NCBI GenBank assembly: GCA_916700875.1
Contig: CAKAKS010000034.1
Location: 11,435,195-11,499,194 of the forward strand
Direction: 5' to 3'
Length of the DNA: 64,000 nucleotides
Source: Sebastes aleutianus
Lineage: Eukaryota > Chordata > Actinopteri > Perciformes > Sebastidae
A program made the position numbers and the translations under genes. Below the pieces are notes generated by a model. That model did no database searches, was not told where the DNA came from, and saw only the letters and a list, made by a program, of their open reading frames with translations. Within the stretch, counting starts at the first letter, position 1. The number at the start of each line of letters is the position of its first letter. This document shows, piece by piece, positions 39,163 to 46,479 of the stretch.

Positions 39163-41948
39163 TCATTCTCACACACAGAATCCACTCACCACTAATCAAA
39201 ACTGCTCAAATTCAAAGCACTTCTCTTCCCTCTTTATTATTCGGTTTCTTCCCTCCTGTGTACTTATTGTCCACGCCTTTGCTCTCAAACTGAATCACCT
39301 TCCCTCAATCTCAGTCCCATTTTCTGCTCAATGTCAAAAAGCAAGTCTATTGACAATTTAGTGAATAGTTGAGCCCATTGTGCCTCAAATAAAGCGGTAC
39401 GGTACAGTAAACCGCAGTGTGTGTAGTGTCTCAAGCCTGATGGACAGCGGTGAGCTCTTGCAGGCATCTGAGCTTCAAGGCTTCTTCTTCTCTCTGACTG
39501 TACGCCGGATGTTGGCACGTCCACATTAATTTTGAGAGCAATCATCCTGAATGGCAAAGAACCAAGGACAGGGACTGAACATCAGCCTGAGCCTTTTGAC
39601 AAGTTGGCAGTTTTTCAGGCCGAACATACAGACTGCAACATCCGTAGTGTGTGTGTGTGTGTGTGTTTACAAGGCTGCTGTGCTACACTGAAACTATCTC
39701 CTCTCAGCATTGTGATGTGCTGCTGTAGTGTAGAAGCTCATGTAACCTGCTCACTTGTTTTCCAGCCTCTGGGTGCCAGCGACTACCTGGAGATGGCACG
39801 GCTCTTTGACACCGTATTCATTCGCCACGTTCCCGTGCTGACGCTGACCCTGAAGGACCAGGCCAGACGCTTCACCACCCTCATAGACAACTTCTACGAC
39901 AACAAGGTGCTCCGTCTGTTTGACAAACTAGAATTGGGCTGAAAAATAGACAAATAAACCATCATATCACATGTGCATCAATGCTTAAAGGTTTGAAGTT
40001 TAAGAAAGTGGTGTAGCTTATTTCTGTTCTGTACAATAAGTGGACATAGTCACCGTGACGTCACCCATTGGTTTGTGGACTACAATTTTGAAGCCTCAAG
40101 TCTGACATTTTGGCCGTTGCCGTCTTGTTTTTTTGCAACCAGAAGTGACACGAAAAGGTGCGCTAAGTTTTACTTTCACGTAACAATCAGCTGATCGTTC
40201 ATATCCCGTGTTCACAACGTTAATTTTCATTTTCACTTTACAAACGTAGTAGTTTTAAGCCCAACCATGTATTTCTTTCCTAAACCTAACTAAGTTGTTT
40301 AGTTGCCTGAACCTAAAGTGACATCAAGGGGCGTGACAAAGCGGCAATATGTGACATGTTAGGATAAGAACATGTTGAACCACAACGTGGCCAGTTTGCA
40401 TCCGACTGGGAGCTTCTGATGCATGTCACTCCCTCACATCTCTTTACTGTTGATTATATAATAAAGGCCTACAATGCCCTTCAAAAAAACAAAAATAAGT
40501 GCTTGATGACAGAAGTGACTAATGAAATTGAAATGGTAAATCACTACACTATTTGCTTCTTCAAATGTAATATTACTGTATTATATTATCACTGCATTCA
40601 ATACAGTTTTAAGTTGAGTGCCAACCTCATATTGGCTCACTTCCCATGAACTGTAATTTTATCAATCAATTTGTTATCGTGTCAAAGAAGGAAATTTGAA
40701 GAAAAAGAAAGTCAATATGCTCTTAAATCTTCTCATGGATGCAATAAAACACCTCAAATTGACCAGAAATATAAGGATTGTCATTTTAAGGAGGTAATGA
40801 ATGAATGGTTAACTGCTCTTATTTAATATTGATTACTTAATCATTAATAATATATTATTGCCTCTGTGTCGCAGGTGAGAGTGGTGTTGCTGGCGGATTC
40901 TCCATTAGATCGGCTGTTCGTCCACACTGGAGGGGACGATGAGCGAGACAGACAGCTGCTGGACGACCTGGGTCTCAGCGGGGTAAAACTACATCATGAC
41001 AACCATCATAGATGCTGTTCCCAAAATCCAAATAATTGTAAAAATCACGGATTTCTCTTTAAGTGACAGTTCAGTTCACCTCATAGTAGGCTGCACTTCA
41101 AATCAGTCGGTTGTTTATTAGTTTATTAGTGTGTGAATAACAAACATATTAAAGGGGCTTCGCAGAATTACAATAACATGATCATGAACAGGTCTTCAGC
41201 AGCATATGGTGATTAATATTTGATGTAAACATTACATAAGCTTACTGATTATGTACATATCATGTGACTATGTTACTTAATTTATGTCAATATGTCATTT
41301 GATTTTTTTTGACTTGATAACTGACATTGTACATCATTGTTGAGGTGATGAAAAGTGAGTGTTCAGGAAGTTTTTCTTCACAGATGGGATTTTTTTTTTG
41401 CTGCTTTTGACGTTTTATTTTATTATTTTACGTTTTCAGGAGAGTTTCACTGAGACTATGTGAGTGTATTTACTGAAAAAGAGGGTCTTGCTCTCACACA
41501 GATATCCAGGAATCAAACAGGCAGCCTTCTGCAGCCTTAATCCCAAATTTTCTCTACAAAGAATCACACAAAAGCACATCTTGTGTTTACCAGAGATGTG
41601 CTCATCAGTTTCTTAGAACTAAGTCATACAGCATGAAAAAAGCATAAAAAACGACCAATAGATTAAAGAAATCTCAGTCGACTAAGACCAAAACGACTGA
41701 TTAATCGACAAAAAGGGGACAGCCCTACCCAATTGGTTTCAATTTAAATTTGATTTGAGTGTGTATCAGCTGCTAACCCTGGTGTCGGCTCCTCTCTTCA
41801 GGATGCGGCGGAGCGCCTGACTCTGTTCACAGCCGAGGAGGAGATCTTTGCCTTCAAGAGGACCGTCTCCAGACTGATGGAGATGCAAACAGAGTCATAC
41901 TGGATGAAGGGAGACCGCAGTCACAGCAAGAAACACGAGAACACCTAA
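11420..41948 (+). CDS. afg1l: AFG1-like ATPase (LACE1), complete 13-exon gene
   Basis: AFG1L is a mitochondrial AAA+ family ATPase linked to turnover of nuclear-encoded respiratory-chain subunits and to mitochondrial protein quality control. Coding exons: 11420-11534, 12531-12799, 17308-17374, 17464-17565, 17802-17929, 22519-22618, 26654-26712, 35995-36077, 36878-36948, 38789-38889, 39766-39906, 40875-40982, 41802-41948. All junctions are GT..AG and all phases join, giving 1491 nt and 496 residues (human about 481). Features: basic, hydroxyl-rich N terminus (residues 1-38, mitochondrial targeting type); Walker A GDVGTGKT at 148-155; Walker B LLCFDEF at 220-226; sensor-1 type VVVVATSNRPP at 249-259; conserved LIDNFYD near 405-411; C-terminal EEEIFAFKRTVSRL. 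Odd: proline runs at 89-95 and 133-141 lengthen the linker before Walker A. The start ATG has A at -3 and G at +4. Confidence 0.96.
11535..12530 (+). other. afg1l: afg1l intron 1
   Basis: The first part has a 25-bp unit (AACCTCTGGATTACAACCCA) repeated about three times at 11636-11700. The rest, from about 11745, is the L1-type LINE tail that ends some 80 bp before exon 2. Confidence 0.8.
11745..12450 (-). mobile_element. 5'-truncated L1-type LINE (ORF2 C terminus plus 3' UTR)
   Basis: On the minus strand at 12443-12255, a frame reads AKRMIALNWKKSDAPTM, then WIKNMAQCMSMERITYTL. Alanine-lysine, NWK, proline, then the helix W...... (M/T)..E...Y is typical of the extreme C terminus of fish L1/Tx1-type ORF2. 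It is followed by an AT-rich 3' UTR and an A-rich tail (T tracts on the plus strand at 11753-11800). The 3' UTR recurs at 14944-15118. Confidence 0.65.
12531..12799 (+). CDS. afg1l: afg1l exon 2
   Basis: Encodes residues 39-128. HYDRLVQTG and the following glutamine-rich helix match the N-terminal helical part of the family. It then runs into seven prolines and a low-complexity D/N/K/S stretch not expected in mammals. The acceptor is TCTCCAG|CA; CAG repeats make the acceptor ambiguous by 3 or 6 nt. Donor AAG|GTAAAG. Confidence 0.92.
12815..13437. mobile_element. Foldback element with about 300-bp arms beside afg1l exon 2
   Basis: Left arm about 12840-13115 and right arm about 13165-13437 are near reverse complements, sharing TTATAATGCATTATAA, CATAATGCTTTATAACAATA and AGGATCATAGTGTATTATAA, with a short AT-rich centre. 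The left end starts GGTAACACTTTCCTTGAC, a start typical of a fish long-TIR element family. It begins 15 nt after the exon 2 donor. Confidence 0.8.
14367..14892. mobile_element. hAT-type MITE, copy 1
   Basis: The ends are CAGTGGTGGAA and TTCCCCCACTG, near-complementary terminal repeats, with the internal ACTTTTACTTAAGT and CTACATCTCAGAGGG motifs of a very common fish hAT MITE. No coding content. Confidence 0.8.
14944..15118 (-). mobile_element. L1-type 3' UTR fragment
   Basis: About 175 bp close to 11806-11983 in the same orientation, sharing ATTGTTTGGACTTAAAGC and GAGAGATTTTGGACAGT. It makes a direct repeat that brackets exon 2. Confidence 0.7.
17308..17374 (+). CDS. afg1l: afg1l exon 3
   Basis: Encodes EEPA, nine prolines, then KGFYIYGDVG, the first half of Walker A. 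The prolines are written mostly as a CCA microsatellite, so length polymorphism is likely. Donor G|GTAAGA splits the glycine codon. Confidence 0.93.
17464..17565 (+). CDS. afg1l: afg1l exon 4 (Walker A lysine)
   Basis: Continues Walker A with TGKTMLMDMFY and goes to KKRVHFNGFMLDIHK, a highly conserved family block. The intron before it is only 89 nt. Confidence 0.97.
17802..17929 (+). CDS. afg1l: afg1l exon 5 (Walker B)
   Basis: Encodes RIHRRKQSLPKR through DPISPVAMEIS to LLCFDEFQ. The aspartate-glutamate pair is the Walker B catalytic site. The acceptor has an unusually weak polypyrimidine tract (ACTGCTTAAAG). Confidence 0.96.
17947..17979. repeat. (TG)16 microsatellite, 18 nt inside intron 5
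   Basis: Uninterrupted TG tract just after the exon 5 donor. Confidence 0.95.
19720..19905. promoter_or_regulatory. Candidate conserved non-coding element
   Basis: A non-repetitive stretch with ATGCAAAT (octamer-like), AATGCTAATGACATTT and CATTAGCGCCGTGCCATTA, homeodomain-type sites in close spacing. Conservation cannot be tested here; this is a guess from composition. Confidence 0.2.
20779..21505 (+). mobile_element. TTAA-flanked element, family A, copy 2
   Basis: It starts TTAAAGGAACAGTGTGTAGC and ends CTACACACTGTACCTTTAA: inverted repeats of about 20 bp with TTAA at both ends. It contains an internal direct repeat (20906-20949 and about 21088-21131, CCTTCATATCTACATAGGGA), so it has partly duplicated itself. 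No protein recognised. Confidence 0.75.
22279..22298. repeat. (GT)10 microsatellite
   Basis: GT tract in intron 5, upstream of the longer CA tract. Confidence 0.85.
22416..22446. repeat. (CA)15 microsatellite before afg1l exon 6
   Basis: CA tract ending 72 nt before the exon 6 acceptor; complementary to the TG tract at the other end of intron 5. Confidence 0.95.
22519..22618 (+). CDS. afg1l: afg1l exon 6 (sensor 1)
   Basis: Encodes VTDIADAMILKQLFE through GVVVVATSNRPPD. ATSN is the sensor-1 region, and the arginine after it is a conserved AFG1 residue. Confidence 0.97.
22945..23436 (-). mobile_element. ACGATAC-type MITE with a segment shared with 31171-31612
   Basis: The left end (CCACGATACAATATTATC) and right end (CAATATCGTGATACTATGC) are roughly complementary. 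The inner part 23124-23330 is the reverse complement of part of the element at 31171 (AGGTCAAGGGACCCCTTTGA; TGACATGGTTGGTACCAATG). Common fish MITE type. Confidence 0.6.
23575..23757 (+). mobile_element. Short interspersed retroposon-like fragment
   Basis: Contains CCTTCCACCAAGTTTCATGA, CAGTAGTTTTTCCGTAATCC and CATAACCTCCTTGACGGAGG. This resembles 3' ends of RTE-like LINEs found in fish. The class is uncertain. Confidence 0.45.
24581..25013 (+). mobile_element. TTAA-flanked element, family A, copy 3
   Basis: It starts TTAAAGGACCAGTGTGTAAC and ends CCTACACACTGCTCCTTTAA, with TTAA on both sides and about 18-bp inverted repeats. It shares its left 150 bp with copy 2. Confidence 0.75.
25027..25336 (-). 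mobile_element. ATTAATCGATTAATTG-type MITE
   Basis: Begins GGAGCTGCAATGATTAATCG and contains TTTGAGTTGTGGACAAAACA and GGCTTTGGGAAACACTGATC, hallmarks of a widespread fish hAT-type MITE, here in reverse. Related fragments lie at 33210-33365 and 33750-34030. Confidence 0.65.
25339..26111 (+). mobile_element. TTAA-flanked element, family C, with nested insertion
   Basis: It starts TTAAAGGAATAGTTTGACAC and ends with the complementary TTGAACTACTCCGTTAA, TTAA at both ends. At about 25570-25885 it contains a separate repeat (TTAGGTTTAGG, GTCATGGTTGGGCTTAAAAT), also found at 33556 and 35480, so that family inserted later. A second, partial copy of family C lies at 59400. Confidence 0.7.
26654..26712 (+). 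CDS. afg1l: afg1l exon 7
   Basis: Short 59-nt exon encoding DLYKNGLQRDTFLPFIDVLK, matching the conserved DLYKNGLQR block. Acceptor TCTTTCAG, donor AAG|GTAGAG. Confidence 0.96.
27042..27129. repeat. (GAGAG)n pentanucleotide array
   Basis: About 17.6 perfect GGAGA units, purine-only on the plus strand (mirror-repeat, triplex-prone). Confidence 0.95.
27860..28384. mobile_element. hAT-type MITE, copy 2
   Basis: Ends CAGCAGTGATGTAACTAAG and ACTTCTTCCACAACTG; same internal motifs as copy 1 at 14367. Confidence 0.75.
28571..28687. mobile_element. hAT MITE right end, partial duplicate
   Basis: Repeats the last 115 bp of copy 2 and also its flank (CATCTGAGCA follows both), so it arose by local duplication of element plus host sequence rather than by transposition. 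Confidence 0.6.
28714..28761. repeat. (TAA)n microsatellite
   Basis: TAA trinucleotide tract with a short ACA interruption. Confidence 0.9.
29118..29154. repeat. (AC)18 microsatellite
   Basis: Uninterrupted AC tract in intron 7. Confidence 0.95.
31171..31612 (+). mobile_element. AGGGCTGTCAAA-type element
   Basis: Begins AGGGCTGTCAAAATTAACGC and contains ACGGCATTAACGCAAT, GGTACCAACCATGTCATA and GGGGTCCCTTGACCTCTGAC. Fish hAT-type MITE. The right end is missing; it runs into an unrelated foldback arm. Confidence 0.65.
31613..31699 (-). repeat. Fragment of the GGTAACACTTC foldback family
   Basis: Matches the right arm of the element at 42409-43118 (GTAATTTT.GATCAATTTTGA, AATATTGGGG, GTAAAATGAAGTG). 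Confidence 0.65.
32900..33206. mobile_element. Degenerate MITE ending TTGCCCAGCCCTA
   Basis: AT-rich, contains an A17 tract and TATCTTGATAATGATATATATC; the right end GACGATATATATTGTCC..CCAGCCCTA resembles the termini of the GGGC(T)GGGCAATAT fish MITEs, as at 37912. Confidence 0.45.
33210..34030. mobile_element. Cluster of nested MITE fragments
   Basis: 33210-33365 and 33750-34030 are related to the 25027 element (TTGTTTTGTCCAAC, AACTAAT...). 33556-33720 is the TTAGGTTTAGGAAAAACGTC family, which also occurs at 25677-25880, 35470-35615, and inverted at 40210-40330 and 61085-61160. The two types are interleaved. Confidence 0.55.
35470..35615 (+). mobile_element. Repeat fragment sharing CTCCTGGTTAAAAGTCTTG
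   Basis: The 3' part of the family at 33556-33720 (AACACCGGTCTCCTGGTTAA, TGTTGGTGGAC), just upstream of exon 8 by about 380 bp. Confidence 0.6.
35995..36077 (+). CDS. afg1l: afg1l exon 8
   Basis: Encodes EYCHTICLNSGIDYRR through ARKLYYL; GIDYR is strongly conserved in the family. The donor (CT|GTAAGA) runs straight into an (AC)14 tract. Confidence 0.95.
36083..36110. repeat. (AC)14 at the 5' end of intron 8
   Basis: Starts 6 nt after the exon 8 boundary, inside the U1-binding zone of the donor. Confidence 0.97.
36229..36268. repeat. (AC)n tract, interrupted, inside intron 8
   Basis: AC tract with TTC interruptions (CACACATTCACACA). Confidence 0.9.
36617..36648. repeat. (AC)15 tract inside intron 8
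   Basis: Third AC tract in intron 8, about 230 nt before exon 9. Confidence 0.9.
36845..36870. repeat. (GT)13 at the 3' end of intron 8
   Basis: Occupies the place of the polypyrimidine tract and ends 7 nt before exon 9. Confidence 0.97.
36878..36948 (+). CDS. afg1l: afg1l exon 9
   Basis: Encodes TREPGAEAFMDALFEELAI. The acceptor is preceded by (GT)13 and TGTTCAG, with no normal polypyrimidine tract. Phases in and out agree with neighbours. Confidence 0.93.
37700..37870 (-). mobile_element. tRNA-derived SINE-like element
   Basis: On the minus strand the head reads TTTGTAGCTGAGTGGGTACA (A-box-like) followed 30 nt later by CCAGGTTCAATTCCAG (B-box-like), then GCATGTTATACCCC. This A-box/B-box spacing indicates a tRNA-derived promoter. 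A second copy is at 62160-62345. Confidence 0.65.
37912..38275. mobile_element. GATATCG-rich MITE
   Basis: Left end GGCCTGGGAAATATATTGAT, right end GATTTACTCCATATCGCACA; contains many ATATCG motifs and GAGACTAGATATTGTCTCAT. Common fish MITE type. Confidence 0.6.
38789..38889 (+). CDS. afg1l: afg1l exon 10
   Basis: Encodes VTGPRVLTVLGRDV and CGSVADCTFDELCGR, the conserved VADCTFEELC block. Confidence 0.96.
39122..39156. repeat. (AC)17 microsatellite in intron 10
   Basis: AC tract 232 nt into intron 10. Confidence 0.95.
39647..39667. repeat. (GT)10 microsatellite in intron 10
   Basis: GT tract ending about 98 nt before exon 11; complementary to the AC tract at 39122. Confidence 0.95.
39766..39906 (+). 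CDS. afg1l: afg1l exon 11
   Basis: Encodes PLGASDYLEMARLFDTVF through FTTLIDNFYDNK. The donor is AAG|GTGCTC, a poor match to consensus after GT; reading through it gives an alternative end (see 39907-39958). Confidence 0.96.
39907..39958 (+). promoter_or_regulatory. afg1l: Possible alternative 3' end of afg1l (read-through stop and AATAAA)
   Basis: If the weak exon 11 donor is skipped, translation continues for 11 residues (VLRLFDKLELG) to TGA at 39940-39942, and AATAAA lies at 39953-39958. The product would have 423 residues and lack exons 12-13. Sequence is seen directly; use is inference. Confidence 0.35.
39959..40874 (+). other. afg1l: Rest of afg1l intron 11
   Basis: Contains an inverted fragment of the TTAGGTTTAGG repeat family (40210-40330, CCTAAACCTAACTAAG). 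Otherwise unique AT-rich sequence. Confidence 0.7.
40875..40982 (+). CDS. afg1l: afg1l exon 12
   Basis: Encodes VRVVLLADSPLDRLF through LLDDLGLSG, matching the C-terminal V(R/K)(I/V)..SA/AD..P block after the NFYD motif. Donor GGG|GTAAAA. Confidence 0.95.
40983..41801 (+). other. afg1l: afg1l intron 12
   Basis: AT-rich. A MITE-like end (GATTAATCGAC...GGGGACAGCCCTA) lies at about 41640-41727. Nothing else recognised. Confidence 0.7.
41802..41948 (+). CDS. afg1l: afg1l exon 13 and stop
   Basis: Encodes DAAERLTLFTAEEEIFAF, RTVSRLMEMQTESYW and a short lysine-rich tail, ending at TAA (41946-41948). This is the normal AFG1 C terminus. Confidence 0.96.
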   Translation, partial: DAAERLTLFTAEEEIFAFKRTVSRLMEMQTESYWMKGDRSHSKKHENT

Positions 41949-42408
41949 CATCCACTGCTGACCGCCTGATAATCATAGTTACCTCCAGACAACACAGTAC
42001 CTCACTAACTACTACACAAGAGAAAATCCTGTTTAGCAGAAATATAAAAGGCCCCAATACATCCAAGAAAGACCTGTAAATATATAACAAAACTAGATAC
42101 CTGTTATCTTATGCCTGTGTGTTACATCGTTGTACTGTTTCTGAGAGGTGTGCTCTCTCCCCCTTGTGGACTATTTATTCTAAAGAGGATGGAAACCTCT
42201 CCAACATGTGTGAACCACAAGGATAACAGGTGCTCACTTCAGAGAGAGGAAGTGTCCCTCAGAGTAGCTGGCTACCGCCCTCTAGTGGGCAAAAGTGAAA
42301 AGGGGTTAAATATTCTTAAGCGCTTCCTGTTTTTATGAAACAATATCAGTCTCTGTGCAGTTTCATAATTACATCTCAACTGTATAACACCTGGTATGAA
42401 TTTAAAAA
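41949..42408 (+). other. afg1l: afg1l 3' UTR
   Basis: Follows the TAA stop. No canonical AATAAA is seen here; an AATATA variant is near 42041. The next AATAAA is at 42650, inside the foldback element, and another at about 43361. Confidence 0.55.
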
Positions 42409-43118
42409 GGGTAACACTTCCTTTTACAGGTCCGCAAATGTCATGGTAATGAGGTGATATTTAGCAAGTAACCTATTTGAAATTGCTTTGGAATTACGTC
42501 CAAATAACCCCAATACTTACCTCAAAATTAATCAAAAATTACTTTGTTTGGCTGTCTTGACTTGGGACTTGACTCTGGACTTATTATTATTTTCTATCTA
42601 TTATAAACATTATTTATTAATTGTATTTCGCTATTTCCCAATAAGCAGTAATAAATAGCTGTTAATTTATTCAATGCATTTCCAGGAATAGAAAACAAAG
42701 TTAATTGATGTGCTTTATTTCCATGTCTGCTGATAAATAGATAATAATTAGCAAATTTGAAATGTCTTTAAAATCTCCTTGAATCATTACCTTAGCTACC
42801 AGGTTACATTTGTGTAGACAATAAGTCACACAATGGTGAGATTTGTACCTGATCAGAAGTGTCTTATATTAGTTTTGGTTTTCCACCTCCGATGAAGAGC
42901 AGCGCACAGCCGCTTCTCAAGCCTAAGGGCCCTATTTTAACCATTATATGCTATTTCAGCATATAATTATTAAATAATGTTTATAATAAAGTAATTTTTG
43001 ATCAATTTTGAGGTAAATATTGGGGTAATTTGGCAGTAATTCCAAAGAAATTTCAAATAGGTTACTTGCTAATTATCACCTAATTACCATGAAATTTGCG
43101 GACCTGTAAAATGAAGTG
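42409..43118. mobile_element. Foldback element with about 170-bp arms
   Basis: Starts GGGTAACACTTCCTTTTACA and ends with the complement GTAAAATGAAGTG. Arms 42409-42630 (interrupted by about 50 bp) and 42946-43118 pair through GGTCCGCAAAT, AGGTTACTTGCTAA and GATCAATTTTGAGG. It contains AATAAA at 42650-42655. Confidence 0.8.
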
Positions 43119-44239
43119 CATGATATTAATCCAAGTTTTCATCTATGAAGCTCAGTAGCTGTTGGATTGGCATTGATGTATTGCAGGTCTGGATTCTTAA
43201 TCAAGTAGAACTGGTCTTGATTTTGAATCGGACTTTACCAAAATGGTTTGACTAAAGTTGCTATTTCTAACACTGTACTACTTGGATACTGTCTTGTATT
43301 ATTATAGGCAATAGCATGCACAACTGCAAGCTGCTAACTGCAGTAAAACACTTCAATATAATAAAAATAAATGAATGAAAAGGGGAGTTTGCATTCTTGA
43401 ATCCAGATTTTCAGAAGATAAGATCAACTGTTAAATCTGATTTTGAAAAATGCACAAAAAGACACAAAAATAGTCCCATCAGGTGCAAAAATAGTTTATT
43501 TTAAGTGCAAAGGTGACAAAATGTCAAAGTGTCCTCTTGTTTTGACATTTGGTTTTTGCACATTGAGTTATATTCTTTTTGCATCTGAGGAGTCTCTTCT
43601 ATTTTTTTTCTCTGCGATGGGACAAAAAAATAATACTGTAGCCATGAAAAAATATTTGAAATAGGTATATTGATTTCTGTAATGTATTTTTATGACTCTC
43701 GCTCCAAATTGATGTGCAAAACTAACATCTTGTCTTCAAAAAGACATTACATTACATTTAAACTGTAATATAATGGATGATGGGTAATCTCATTTTTGGA
43801 AGACAAACAATAAACATCTGTATTTTAGTTAATTAAAGGGCAGATAGATTTTTTTCAGTCTGTGTTGTTGTGGAACTTCTTCCTGTGTGCCTGTAGGTGG
43901 CAGCAGAGGGCAACCCATTGCTACAGGGTTTGTTATTGCGTCCATACAAGGATGAGGTCATTCTAGTGCACCACTCCAGCCTGGACCAGCCCGCCCTGAC
44001 AGCTACAGCCAGAACACTGAGTAGCACCTACACTATCCAAACCAAGTCTCTTATATAAGATACTGTGTTTGTACCAAGCAGCAAACGTACAAAAACACCA
44101 GAGTAAACATAAAATCTCATTAGATTTAAAGGACAGTGAATGGCTCAGTGTGTGTGCAGGTGTGTGCACGGATGCACGCAACATGACGTGTATCATTAAA
44201 AAGCGCTTGAGTCGATAGCAAGGCCCCAAGACTATCCAT

Positions 44240-44420
44240 CTATCCCACCATAATTCTCAATTAAAGAAAAATCAATCACGCCTTATGCCGAGGCCCCTAA
44301 TCCAATCAGAGCATTATGCTGTTTGGGGGAAACATCAGAAGCAAACAGAGATGGCCGCCGCGCTTTGTGATTGTCTTAATTGGATGATTCACGCTGGCTT
44401 AGAGGGGTGGTCGCAGTCTG
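44240..44420. promoter_or_regulatory. Candidate conserved non-coding element
   Basis: Repeat-free and balanced in composition, with TAATCCAATCAGAGC, AGATGGCCGCCGCG (YY1-like GATGGC/GCCGCC core) and GTCTTAATTGGATGATT. Conservation is a guess. Confidence 0.2.
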
Positions 44421-45727
44421 CATCCTCTCTGGACCACAGTCTTGATACCCCCATGCTGATGAGATGGGAAACAGTTCACCTTTTGTCTCATTCTTGTTGT
44501 CTTATCAGTCAAAATGGGAACAAAAATGGATAAAAATAGGAACATTATGACTTCTGCTTTTACATTCAATTTAGCCTTTTGGATAAATCACAAGATGTCC
44601 TAAAATGTGAGTTCAATTTTGAGTCATAAGGTTGTAAAACTTTGATGTTAGAACGTCTGGTAGACATGGATGATATCAAGTTTTAAGAGAGCACGGTCAC
44701 AGTACCAGTATGTTGAATACTTGAATTGAACTCTTATGTTACTTTGCTCCAACCTGAAAGAGGTTATAAAGTGTTGGGTTGAATGTGTCCTAAGAAAAAG
44801 AGGAATAATGGTTTCGGGGTAGCGCGTGTTTGATTGTGTGCATGAATGTGTCCTTGTGTAACACTATTGTGGCCCTCAGAGGGGCAACTAGGGTGAGCTG
44901 TCTTATCTTGGTGCAGAATGAATTGGCCAAATGCCAGAGATACTGCGGCGGGGTATCGAGGGGACACACGTCTGATACTTATTTCGTTCCACATGCCGAC
45001 ACGTGTTGACACTTTGTCAGGACAGCTGGAAAATACATATATCAGGTTACTATTCTAAATGTGCAGGTGCATGCATATATGTACCCAGATGGAAAAGCAA
45101 ATGAAAGTCAAACCTAAAAACAGTCTATGGGGTGGAGAAAAATAAAGGTGTGTTCAATGGGATGCACTCTATAATCAAATGCTGGTGCTCAAGAAGAAAA
45201 GAGGTTGAAGTCTTTAAAAAGAAAACCAAAAAATGTACTTCAGGCAGTCCAATGTACAGAGGCAGGAGCAATGCAGTATTTCTTTAAAGCTATTATTAGG
45301 TAAATGGTTTGGTCATGAGATGGTTTCAACATGTGCAGGTCATCTAAACGATAAAAAGGAAACTTAACAAATTCAAATGCTTTACTGAATGATTACCAAT
45401 GGCGAAATATAAAATAATCTTTAAATGTACTATAAGAATGCACTAAAGTCAGATATTCTAAAGGTTTAGCATGATATAAAGTAATTTAAAGATGAAAAAT
45501 TTGATACAGTATTTCTGCGCACACACACACAAACACACACTCTAACGACACCCTAACCTCCCTCTGTGCATCCAGTGAGCGGTTAACTCTATAGTTCTCT
45601 GCAGGAGCCAAACTGCTGCATCAGGTATTCTCTTTGATGCAAAGGGAACAAAAAACATCACACAATATGTGGTACGTGTATCGACTATCTGTCTGTAATC
45701 CTGTACAGTACAGACCACAGACTGCTG

Positions 45728-45730
<3 letters not shown>

Positions 45731-45764
<34 letters not shown>
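45731..45764. repeat. (GT)17 microsatellite
   Basis: Uninterrupted GT tract in the intergenic region. Confidence 0.95.
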
Positions 45765-45768
<4 letters not shown>

Positions 45769-46055
45769 ATCAATCTGCCTGGTTAAATGTGTGTCAATGA
45801 ACACAGTTGAACAATAATGTCCGACCTTTTTAGAGGGCATGTATGTCAGCTTGGTATATAGTGTGATGAAGAACCCCACCCCCCTAAAAAACACAGACAT
45901 AAGAGTAATATATTGTATATTTAGTGTTTTAGCAGGGAATAAATATGATATCCTAAAATAATAATATATACTTGTGATGTCAAATCAAAAATAAAATATG
46001 CATTCATGCACCACATGCACGGAATAAATCCGTGTAGTAATACTGAAATGATATC

Positions 46056-46380
46056 TTGTTATGGTCAGCTGTGAACGCGCATTCCTGCACAGAACAGGCG
46101 AGTACGCGCAGCTGGACGCGCACCTTGCAAGGCAGGCAGCCCTGCAAACAAAGAAGACGAGGCTGTTTTGATTCAGAGGAGGAGGAGGAAGAGGAGGAAG
46201 AGGAAGAGGAGGATGGGGGAGGTCCAGAGCATCACTTACAGGAGGACGGAGGACCATCTAGGATTTCTCCCCTTATCTCTGGCTAATAAACCGGATGACG
46301 TCATACTCAGAGAGGGGGCGTGGCCTGACCGCTGTGACAGGCGTGATTGACAACCTGATGAGCTCATTAAAGGCACAATC
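46056..46380. promoter_or_regulatory. Candidate CpG-containing promoter with CRE and GC box
   Basis: A CpG-rich island in AT-rich surroundings (GTGAACGCGC, GAGTACGCGCAGCTGGACGCGCACC), a GAGGAG/GAAGAG purine tract (46178-46214), a perfect palindromic CRE TGACGTCA (46296-46303) and a GGGGGCGTGG Sp/KLF box (46314-46323). It lies 2.7 kb upstream of the foxo3 ATG and is the best promoter candidate for a foxo3 5' untranslated exon. Assignment is inferred. Confidence 0.4.
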
Positions 46381-46479
46381 AACCTTTATAATGAAGCAAC
46401 ATGACGTGATGTGAATTAAAAAAAAAAAAAAATGAATGTTAGAGTACGTGATTATTATTACTATTATATTATCATTATT

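Larger units (their letters stand above)
43119..46055. other. Intergenic, afg1l to foxo3 (part 1)
   Basis: No gene seen. AATAAA motifs at about 43361 and 43807 may serve afg1l. 44240-44420 is a candidate conserved element. (GT)17 lies at 45731-45764. Confidence 0.65.
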
